Below, in pieces: positions 52,482 through 59,293 of a stretch of 64,000 nt of DNA. The position numbers and the translations under genes were made by a program. The DNA is from Bacillota bacterium (GTDB taxonomy: Bacteria; Bacillota; Clostridia; Acetivibrionales; DTU013): positions 46,233 through 110,232 of the forward strand of contig JAFABI010000058.1 of the NCBI GenBank assembly GCA_023426125.1, in the 5' to 3' direction. The notes under the pieces were generated by a model. It saw only the letters and a list, made by a program, of their open reading frames with translations. It had not been told where the DNA came from and did no database searches. How positions within the stretch are numbered: position 1 is the stretch's first letter; the number at the start of each line of letters is the position of its first letter.

Positions 52482-53243
52482 CTATTCCTCACTCTCGCCT
52501 TTGAATTCCCTGGGGCTTTTGCCATAGTAATTTCTGAAGGCTCTTGTAAAGCTTCTTGAATTCTCATACCCCAGCTCGTCGCTTACCTGATAGGTCCTGA
52601 ACCGGATGTCCTTCAATAGCTCCGCCGCCTTTTTCATTTTAACATCCAGGATATAGCCGTGAAAATGCTTTCCCGTTTTAAGCTTGAAAAATCTGCTCAG
52701 GTAATTGGGGTTTAAGTGCACGATCCGGGCGGCCTCATCCAGGGAAGCCTCCCTGTAATTCTCTTCGATGTAAGCTTTTACCCTGTCGATGATCTTTTTA
52801 TTATAATCATATCCTCTGGAAAGTGCTTCCGCATTATTTTCAACAAGGTTGTCCCTTTCTCTTCTTTCCTCATCCAGATGATTCCTCAGCTTTGTGAAAG
52901 CGTCGATCAGCTCTTCATACTTTGCAGATTTTACAATATATCGGTTAACGCCGTATTCCACAGCCTGGCAGGCGTATTCAAATTCCCTGTAGCCGCTTAG
53001 GAATACGATCCTGGGTTTCAATTTTTGTTTCTCAACCTCTTTTGCAAACTCAATGCCCGACATCACAGGCATTTTAATATCGCAAAGCACCACATCCACA
53101 GGGTTTTCAGACAAAAATCCCAAAGCCTCCAGGCCGTTTTCCGCTTCTCCCGCCACTTCAAAGCCCATGTCCTTCCATGGCAGATAGTGGATAAGCCCGT
53201 TTCTGATTTCATATTCGTCGTCTACAATCAAAACCCTGTACAA
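52482..53243 (-). CDS. AraC-type response regulator (second system)
   Basis: A 253-residue regulator: receiver domain with VLIVDDEYEIRNG, phosphoacceptor in DVVLCDIKMPVMSGIE and switch residue in RYIVKSAKYEE, joined by a short linker to an AraC domain (LDEAARIVHLNPNYLSRFFK, FRTYQVSDELGYENSRSFTR). It lacks the long middle region of the first YesN protein. TTG start with AAGGGGTG about 9 bases upstream, 8 bases downstream of the MalG-type gene. It probably activates this importer operon. Confidence 0.92.
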   Translation of the reverse strand: MYRVLIVDDEYEIRNGLIHYLPWKDMGFEVAGEAENGLEALGFLSENPVDVVLCDIKMPVMSGIEFAKEVEKQKLKPRIVFLSGYREFEYACQAVEYGVNRYIVKSAKYEELIDAFTKLRNHLDEERRERDNLVENNAEALSRGYDYNKKIIDRVKAYIEENYREASLDEAARIVHLNPNYLSRFFKLKTGKHFHGYILDVKMKKAAELLKDIRFRTYQVSDELGYENSRSFTRAFRNYYGKSPREFKGESEE

Positions 53244-53250
53244 TGTGATT

Positions 53251-54090
53251 TCACCCCTTTAGGCCTGAAGTCGCTATGCCCTGTACAAAATACTTCTGTG
53301 AAAAGAAAAACACCAATACGCAAGGAACGATAGTCACTACCGACATGGCCATTATCTGGTTCCAGTTTATATCTCCTGACTGACCGTCGATAGACATCCT
53401 TAGCCCCAGAGCAAGTGTATAGTTGCGTACGCTGCTTATATAAATCAAGACATTGAAGAAATCATTCCACGCGCTTATAAGGTGAAAAATACCGATGGAA
53501 AACAGTGCGGGTTTGCAAAGGGGCAAAAGGATCTTCCAGAGGATGAGGAAAGAACTGCAGCCGTCGATTACCGCGGATTCATCCAGTTCCCTGGGAAGAC
53601 CCCTGAGAAACTGAACCATGAGGAAGATGTAAAAAGGGCTCCCCGCAAAAGCCGCCGGTACGATAAAAGGCAGATAGGTATCCAGCCAGTCAAGATTTCT
53701 GAACAGGAGATATTTGGGAATGATCACCACCGACGCAGGCAGCATCAGCGTAGAAAGCATCACGGTGAACAACAGCTTCTTCATGGGAAATTTAAATCGT
53801 GCAAAGCCGTAGGCAACCAGTGTGGTAGACACCAGGATCAGCACCAGCGAGGGAATTACAATTTTAAAGGTATTCAGGAAAAATTCGCTGAAGGAATACC
53901 TGCCTACGCCGTTCCAGCCTTTTATATACGGCTCGATAGTAAATTGCCGGGGCAGAAGGCCCAGGGATGAAAAGATTTCATTGTTCGACTTGAAGGAAGA
54001 AAAAAACAGCCACAGCAGAGGATAAACCATTAAAATACCCATAAGGCAAAGGAAAACATGCGCCAGGACCTTTTTTATGCTTTTTTCCAT
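53251..54090 (-). CDS. Carbohydrate ABC transporter permease (MalG type), second importer
   Basis: A 279-residue permease with six membrane segments and the EAA loop GLPRELDESAVIDGCSSFLI. Shares one base with the stop of the MalF-type gene upstream, so translation is coupled. No ATPase gene in the cluster. Confidence 0.92.
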   Translation of the reverse strand: MEKSIKKVLAHVFLCLMGILMVYPLLWLFFSSFKSNNEIFSSLGLLPRQFTIEPYIKGWNGVGRYSFSEFFLNTFKIVIPSLVLILVSTTLVAYGFARFKFPMKKLLFTVMLSTLMLPASVVIIPKYLLFRNLDWLDTYLPFIVPAAFAGSPFYIFLMVQFLRGLPRELDESAVIDGCSSFLILWKILLPLCKPALFSIGIFHLISAWNDFFNVLIYISSVRNYTLALGLRMSIDGQSGDINWNQIMAMSVVTIVPCVLVFFFSQKYFVQGIATSGLKG

Positions 54091-55010
54091 TAGAAATCCC
54101 CCCCGTCCTCATAATGTATCCATAATGGCGATGATTTAAACACCAGCAGCGTAAATGCCATGATGATCAGAAAAAGCACCCAGGAAAGCGCAGACGCGTA
54201 TCCCATCTTAAAGAAGCCGAACCCGTTCTGATACAGGAGCAGTCCGTAGAGATAAGTAGATTTCAACGGACCTCCGTTTGTGATCACGAAGGCAGGGGTA
54301 AAAGCCTGGAAGGCGCTGATGATTTGCATCACCAGATTGAAAAATATCAACGGCGTAAGGATCGGAACCGTAATAATAAAAAAGCGCCTGGGCACAGATG
54401 CCCCGTCTACCTTTGCAGCCTCGTATAGCTCTAAAGGAATTTGTTTTAACCCCGCAAGAAATATCACCATCGAAGAACCGAATTGCCAGATCCCCAGCAA
54501 GCTGACAGTATACAGTGCAATGCCGGGGTTACCCAGCCAATCCACCGGACGGATTGAAAAATATCCCAGCAGCTTGTTGATCAGCCCGTCATGCATGAAT
54601 AACGTGCGCCACATGATTGAAACAGCTACGCTCCCCCCCAGGATGGAAGGCAGATAGTATACCGTCCTGTAAAAATTTATTCCCCGGATGCTTTGATTCA
54701 GTATAAGGGCGATTGCCAGGGCAAAAATTATTTTTGCAGGCACTTCGATCCCTACATAGGTTAGTGTTACTTTCAAAGAGTTTGCAAAATCAGGGTCTTT
54801 GGTAAAAATGTTTATATAATTCTGTAATCCTACAAACGACGGCTCTTTCAGCATGCTGTAATTCGTAAAGGAATAATAAAGCGAAGCAAAGAAAGGGTAA
54901 AGTTCAAATGCCAGGAATCCGATCAGCCATGGCAGTATATAGAGTAAACCGGTATACTTTTTTTTCATACCAGGCATTTTATATGCAATCAACTTTGTCA
55001 TTGTAATCAT
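54090..55010 (-). CDS. Carbohydrate ABC transporter permease (MalF type), second importer
   Basis: A 306-residue permease: LLYILPWLIGFLAFELYPFF first helix, EAA loop IPLELYEAAKVDGASVPRRF, six segments overall. It forms the translocation channel with the following MalG-type protein and receives sugar from the lipoprotein encoded 73 bases upstream. The start lacks a strong ribosome-binding site; internal ATGs at residues 4, 12 and 15 are possible. Confidence 0.91.
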   Translation of the reverse strand: MITMTKLIAYKMPGMKKKYTGLLYILPWLIGFLAFELYPFFASLYYSFTNYSMLKEPSFVGLQNYINIFTKDPDFANSLKVTLTYVGIEVPAKIIFALAIALILNQSIRGINFYRTVYYLPSILGGSVAVSIMWRTLFMHDGLINKLLGYFSIRPVDWLGNPGIALYTVSLLGIWQFGSSMVIFLAGLKQIPLELYEAAKVDGASVPRRFFIITVPILTPLIFFNLVMQIISAFQAFTPAFVITNGGPLKSTYLYGLLLYQNGFGFFKMGYASALSWVLFLIIMAFTLLVFKSSPLWIHYEDGGDF

Positions 55011-55083
55011 CCAATCTGTTGTTTATGAATAAACCGGGGACAACGCGGTATGTCCCCGGTTTACTGCCATACCTTGAAACGCT

Positions 55084-56463
55084 TTATCCTTTCTGGCCTT
55101 TCAGCTCTGCCAGCTTGTCGTTATACTGTTTCACCAGCTTTTCAGCCGCCTGGGCAGGAGCCGTCTTACCAAAATCCACTTCTTTGACGATATCGCTGAC
55201 AATGGCAAGCAGCTCGCTATTGGTAGAAATCAGATTGGGAAAGCTTGCGGGATTTTCATATCCGAGTTCTACAGCTTTTGCCACGTTGGGATTGATTTTA
55301 TTATTCTCAATCAGCAGCTTCCGGGCGTTTTCCGTTGGAGGTATGCTTCTTACGGTGCCAAGCGTCAGAGCCGCATCCTTGTCATTATAGAAAAAGTTCA
55401 GGAACCTGACGGCTTCGTTTACGTTTGAAGACTTTTTGTTGACCACCATATACTGTGGCGGGAATACGCTTATTCCGCTGTTCTTTGCACCACTCATCAC
55501 AGGTACTTTGGCAACTCCCAGGTTTGTGGAGGTAGCCTTCTGGAAGCCCTCGATGTTTGAAGCCCATGTAAGGTAAACTCCAAATTCTCCGTTTGCCCAC
55601 TTGGGATTCTGTGTATCCACCTTGAAGGCTGCTCTTTCCTGTGCGGGCTGGATAACTCCGTTGTCTACAAGCTTTTTAAGGTAGTCTAAAGCTTCTTCGA
55701 CATCTTCCTTTGTAAATCCGACGGTATAATCATCCCTAACCCATTGCTCGCCTGTCTTCTGGAATACATACATTTGTATTATCTCATACATGTATTCTGC
55801 GCCTGTGAACATGAAATAAAAATTACTGTCTTCCTTATGCAGCCTTGTACCGGTTTCAAGAATTTTATCCCAGTCCCAGACCGTATCTTCGGAAATTCCC
55901 TTGGAGGCAAACAAATCTTTGTTGTAAAGCGTCGTCTTTGCTCCCGAGCCTGTGGGCAGGCAAATCAGCTTGCCGTTATAGGTGCAGGTTTCCAGAAGCT
56001 TTTCGTCAAATGCGTTCAAATCGATAATCTTGTCGCTTATGGTTCGGAAGTCTACAAAGAAATCACCCTGGTTGATAAATTCCGGTACCATGTTGGTCCC
56101 CACCTGGATGATGTCCGGTGCGGTGCCGCCTGCCAGCTGGGTCACCAGCTTCTGGTAATAACCGTCAAAAGCAGCGTATTCGCCCTCGATTTTTATGTTC
56201 GGATACTTCTTCGCATAGAGGTCTATTGTGTCCAATGTGGCCTGGTGCCGGGCATCGGTACCCCACCAGAGAAACCTAAGATTGACTTCTTCTGTAGTTA
56301 CTTCATCAGCGTTGTCTGCTGTAGTTGTCGCAGCGGTTGTTCCGGCAGCCGTAGTAGCTTCTGTGCTTCCCTGGGCTTCATTCCCGGCTCCGCACGCGGC
56401 AAACGACAATAGCAGCAATGACAAAATGCATACATAACTTACAATACGTACTAAATTTTTCAA
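55084..56463 (-). CDS. Extracellular solute-binding lipoprotein (family 1), second importer
   Basis: A 459-residue lipoprotein: signal peptide with lipobox FAAC near residue 24, an Ala/Thr-rich linker, then a family 1 solute-binding domain with LRFLWWGTDARHQATLDTID, YPNIKIEGEYAAFDGYYQKL, GTAPDIIQVGTNMVPEF and VYLTWASNIEGFQKAT. It should bind an oligosaccharide for the MalFG-type permeases that follow. TTG start with GGAGG 7 bases upstream. First gene of the operon ending with the kinase and the broken Gfo/Idh gene. Confidence 0.93.
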   Translation of the reverse strand: MKNLVRIVSYVCILSLLLLSFAACGAGNEAQGSTEATTAAGTTAATTTADNADEVTTEEVNLRFLWWGTDARHQATLDTIDLYAKKYPNIKIEGEYAAFDGYYQKLVTQLAGGTAPDIIQVGTNMVPEFINQGDFFVDFRTISDKIIDLNAFDEKLLETCTYNGKLICLPTGSGAKTTLYNKDLFASKGISEDTVWDWDKILETGTRLHKEDSNFYFMFTGAEYMYEIIQMYVFQKTGEQWVRDDYTVGFTKEDVEEALDYLKKLVDNGVIQPAQERAAFKVDTQNPKWANGEFGVYLTWASNIEGFQKATSTNLGVAKVPVMSGAKNSGISVFPPQYMVVNKKSSNVNEAVRFLNFFYNDKDAALTLGTVRSIPPTENARKLLIENNKINPNVAKAVELGYENPASFPNLISTNSELLAIVSDIVKEVDFGKTAPAQAAEKLVKQYNDKLAELKGQKG

Positions 56464-56590
56464 CTTTACGCCTCCTGTTTATTATTTAGGTACCTATGCA
56501 GTTATTATACATGTTGATTTTATTCTTATAAATCACATGCTTTGATATTAGGTAACGGATTTTAGTCAAATCCCTCTTGCTTAAGCCTCG

Positions 56591-57292
56591 TTATAACAAG
56601 CGCAGGAGCTCACGAAAATCAGATATCTTCCCCGTCACTTCAGGATACTTTCCATAACGGTCCAGAAAGATGGGCTTCATCCCTAATTCAGCCGGTGTTA
56701 CCAGATCATTGACATAATCGTCTCCCACAAATACCGCCTCTTCCACCCTGGCGCCCAGTCTGTCCAGCGCTGCCATATAGATGGCGGGGTGCGGCTTTCG
56801 GAAGCCTTCTGTGATGGATGTGACAACAACATTAAAATACCGGGATACTCCGTTTATCTCCAGCAGTTCCTCAATACCGCCCCTGACCATAAAATTCGAT
56901 ACGATCCCAAGCCTGTATTCTTTCGCCAGCTCCGGAAGCACGGCCAGCACATCCTCTCTTACATAACAGGTCGCCTTATAATTCTGCCAGTAATTGCGGT
57001 TCAAGCACTGGGCGGTATTTTCAAGCCTGGAAGCCGGCAAGTCCGGAAAACTGAGACGGACAAGATGCAAAAAACGCTCGGACATTTCATATTCCTGGTT
57101 CTCATGGAGCCTGGCCGAAAGATCGCTTCGCGCAAGGAGATAATACCGGAAAAACTCATCAAAGTCCTCCCACAGCTCCTCGACCCCCGAGCCGTCAAAT
57201 CCCCAGGAGGCGTAATCCCGTAAATCAGGCAGCCGATGCAGATCAACGACGGTTTCCATGCAGTCAAACAGGATGTATTTTATCTTCTCCAT
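56591..57292 (-). CDS. HAD-superfamily hydrolase
   Basis: A 233-residue HAD hydrolase with helical cap: motif I ILFDCMETVVD (nucleophile Asp, Thr), motif II IVSNFMV, motif III lysine in EGFRKPHPAIYMA and motif IV EAVFVGDDYVNDLV. Such enzymes dephosphorylate sugar phosphates, nucleotides or glycolate phosphate; the substrate is not predictable. The residue after the nucleophile is Cys and the usual second Asp is replaced (DCMET), as in haloacid-dehalogenase-like members, so phosphatase activity is not certain. The start at 57292 is fixed by homology and GGTGAG upstream; 60 residues of open frame before it are unlike the family. Confidence 0.86.
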   Translation of the reverse strand: MEKIKYILFDCMETVVDLHRLPDLRDYASWGFDGSGVEELWEDFDEFFRYYLLARSDLSARLHENQEYEMSERFLHLVRLSFPDLPASRLENTAQCLNRNYWQNYKATCYVREDVLAVLPELAKEYRLGIVSNFMVRGGIEELLEINGVSRYFNVVVTSITEGFRKPHPAIYMAALDRLGARVEEAVFVGDDYVNDLVTPAELGMKPIFLDRYGKYPEVTGKISDFRELLRLL

Positions 57293-57504
57293 ATACTCAC
57301 CATTAACGCTCATACAGTATTTCTGATGCTGTAAATTTCTATGGCCACCACATAATTTTTTACGGCATCGTATTTCCATAAGGTATTGTCCCTGCCTTTT
57401 GAATGTATTATAATGTATCGTGTCCGGTAAATCAACAAAAAGCGGAATAAGTGCGCCGAAAACAACAAACATTAATAGGAAATATCAGCCGGGGAGGAAA
57501 CAGC

Positions 57505-57705
57505 TTGGGAACGGTAAAGGATTTTAAAAATATAACCAACTGGGAAGAACTATTTGACATGACAAACGAGTATTTAACCTTCCTTGTGGAGCAGGACATG
57601 GTGACGCACGACATGATCATAAAAACCACCCATGGCATTTTGAAAAACGCCGGCTACAATTATGCCCTGGATGATGTCGAAAAGGAATATTACAATTGCT
57701 ATTAA
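57505..57705 (+). CDS. Small protein of unknown function (66 residues)
   Basis: A 66-residue acidic protein (MGTVKDFKNITNWEELFDMT, then VTHDMIIKTTHGILKNAGYN) starting at TTG 57505 with a strong GGGGAGG six bases upstream; an ATG-less frame continues 18 codons further upstream. No domain was recognised. The composition (many Asn, Tyr, acidic residues) and the good ribosome-binding site argue for a real gene. It lies between the HAD gene and the tRNA, alone on its strand. Confidence 0.55.
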   Translation: MGTVKDFKNITNWEELFDMTNEYLTFLVEQDMVTHDMIIKTTHGILKNAGYNYALDDVEKEYYNCY

Positions 57706-57785
57706 AAATATCGAGATAAACCAAGCGTGGCTCAGTCAGGCTTGCTTTACACGAAGCACTGAATTATATTCCTTGAAATACCGTG

Positions 57786-57814
57786 TTGACAAACGCTTGA
57801 AAAGATATTATCAT
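57786..57814 (+). promoter_or_regulatory. Sigma-A promoter of tRNA-Thr
   Basis: TTGACA (57786-57791), a 17-base spacer and TATCAT (57809-57814), about 85 bases before the tRNA. Confidence 0.75.
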
Positions 57815-57899
57815 GGTAAGGTACAAAATCGAAAGTCCGGGTGTGGTAATCCTCCACCCGCTTTCAGACAAATTCCGTTTGACGGAAAGTCCATATCCT

Positions 57900-57974
57900 G
57901 CCGGTGTGGCTCAGAGGTAGAGCAGTTCATTCGTAATGAACGGGTCGTGAGTTCGATTCTCACCACCGGCTCCA
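57900..57974 (+). tRNA. tRNA-Thr (anticodon CGT)
   Basis: A full cloverleaf: acceptor GCCGGTG / CACCGGC, D arm GCTC / GAGC, anticodon arm GTTCA / TGAAC with loop TTCGTAA (anticodon CGT), T arm GTGAG / CTCAC with TTCGATT loop, discriminator T and encoded CCA. Its last 35 bases are repeated at 62051-62085, marking it as the insertion site of an island. Confidence 0.95.
57940..57974 (+). repeat. Left direct repeat of the tRNA-Thr island (att-like)
   Basis: The 35 bases from the anticodon stem end through the CCA (ACGGGTCGTGAGTTCGATTC at its start) are identical to 62051-62085. Typical crossover segment of a tRNA-targeting integrase. Confidence 0.88.
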
Positions 57975-57983
57975 ATGAAATAA

Positions 57984-58015
57984 AATCCTTGAAACTAGAG
58001 TGTTTCAAGGATTTT
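57984..58015 (+). terminator. Terminator after the rebuilt tRNA-Thr
   Basis: Stem AATCCTTGAAAC / GTTTCAAGGATT (57984-57995 and 58002-58013) with a short T run. It belongs to the island. The rest of 58016-58236 is AT-rich with no gene seen. Confidence 0.85.
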
Positions 58016-58236
58016 TGCGTACATTCGTAACAAATGATTTTGAAAAGATGTATGTTTCATAATCTTAATGTTTTGTTTGAGAAAGGGCTCCATGGCATTC
58101 AAGTGGTCTCTTGACGTAAATAAATTATAGTGAGAAAAACGAAAAAATTTTTGTTCTGATGCCGCTTTTAATTGGAATTACTCGGGATCCATGGTAAAAT
58201 AAAACAATAATTTATGCGAAACACGGGCGGTGATGG

Positions 58237-58635
58237 ATGATAATGGATAAAAAGCAATTGACGGAACAAGAAATCCGAACTCGCTACATAACCCCGGCGA
58301 TCGTGAAGGCAGACTGGATGGCGTCACAAATTCGTGAAGAATATGCAATAACACAAGGCCGCATCATTGCCAGAGGCGGTACATTTAAGCGTGATAAGGC
58401 AAAATATGCTGATTATGTGTTGTTTTATAAGCCGCACATTCCCCTTGCTGTTGTGGAAGCAAAAGATAATAACCACGCTGTCTCAGATGGGATGCAACAA
58501 GCGTTGGAATATGCTGAGATGCTAAAGATTCCTTTTGTATTTACATCGAACGGAGACGGATTTACATTCTATAACCGTATGATTTCCGAGGGAGACAAAG
58601 AACAATTCGTCCCTCTGGACGCCAGCCGTGGTTAA
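58237..58635 (+). pseudogene. Truncated type I restriction subunit HsdR (N-terminal part)
   Basis: A 132-residue frame matching the N-terminal nuclease domain of HsdR (EcoEI type): EQEIRTRYITPAIVKADWMA, then YADYVLFYKPHIPLAVVEAK (the PD-(D/E)XK catalytic Asp and Glu-x-Lys) and QALEYAEMLKIPFVFTSNGDGF. Full HsdR proteins are near 800-1000 residues with a helicase domain. Here homology ends at about FVPLD, after which the frame stops. hsdM and hsdS are absent. It is a remnant. Confidence 0.82.
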
Positions 58636-58837
58636 CTTTAGGGTGGATGGTGGAGCTTGTGAAGGAAGGCAAAAGATTAATATTAAAGAAGCTGAGACAT
58701 TAGTTGCCTTACTAATGGCACGCTTAGAACAGAATGATTATCTGACATTTGGCGTGATTTCACTCTTAGGTAATGAGCAATCAGAAAAAATACAGCAAAT
58801 TATATTAAATTGTAAAAAAATTTTACAAAGTACTTGA
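58628..58837 (+). pseudogene. Fragment of a superfamily 1 helicase/nuclease-like gene
   Basis: A 69-codon frame with VDGGACEGRQKINIKEAETL and DYLTFGVISLLGNEQSEKIQ, matching the C-terminal helicase region of large DUF4011/DUF3320-type proteins. It joins the HsdR remnant within about 15 bases, so a deletion fused the two genes. The end is an AT-rich hairpin region before the blaI promoter. Confidence 0.55.
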
Positions 58838-58888
58838 CATATTTGGCTTACGGTTGTAAGGTAAATATATTAGACTTACAATTGTAAG
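58834..58888 (+). promoter_or_regulatory. blaI promoter with two BlaI-type operators
   Basis: TTGACA at 58834 is followed by CTTACGGTTGTAAG (58847-58860), near-palindromic, and CTTACAATTGTAAG (58875-58888), a perfect palindrome. Both contain the BlaI/MecI core TACAnnTGTA or a one-base variant. The first overlaps the likely -10 (TAAGGT, 17-base spacer). Bound BlaI would block transcription of blaI and the sensor gene. Confidence 0.85.
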
Positions 58889-58899
58889 GGAGGGCTTTT

Positions 58900-59283
58900 A
58901 TGAATGAGTCATTGCCACAAATCACTGATTCTGAATGGGTAATCATGAGGGTGCTTTGGGAGAGATCGCCTTTGCTAAACAGGGAAATCATAAAGAACGT
59001 TGGTGAAAGGAGCAAATGGAATAATAAAACGATTGATACTTTACTAAGAAGGTTGGTTGATAAAGGTGCTGTGGGATACAATCTCATCAACTCAAAAGTG
59101 AGAGAATACTACCCTTTGATCACTCATGAAGAGTGTGAAAAGGCAGAAAGTGAAACATTCCTGAAAAAAGTATATGACGGGTCGGTAAGTATGCTGATAG
59201 CAGGGCTTATAAAGCATCAGAAGGTTTCAAAGGAAGAGTTGGAAAAGCTCAGGAAATTGATTGACTTTGACAAGGAAAGGTAA
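58900..59283 (+). CDS. blaI: BlaI/MecI-family transcriptional repressor
   Basis: A 127-residue winged-helix repressor: ITDSEWVIMRVLWERSPLLN, NNKTIDTLLRRLVDKGAVGY and REYYPLITHEECEKAESETF, ending in a dimerisation helix. In staphylococci BlaI/MecI is cleaved after the BlaR1/MecR1 sensor detects beta-lactams. GGGAGGG lies 6-8 bases before the ATG, and two operators stand in the promoter, so the gene is probably self-repressed. The sensor gene begins 10 bases after the stop. Confidence 0.93.
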   Translation: MNESLPQITDSEWVIMRVLWERSPLLNREIIKNVGERSKWNNKTIDTLLRRLVDKGAVGYNLINSKVREYYPLITHEECEKAESETFLKKVYDGSVSMLIAGLIKHQKVSKEELEKLRKLIDFDKER

Positions 59284-59293
59284 GGAAAGGCGT

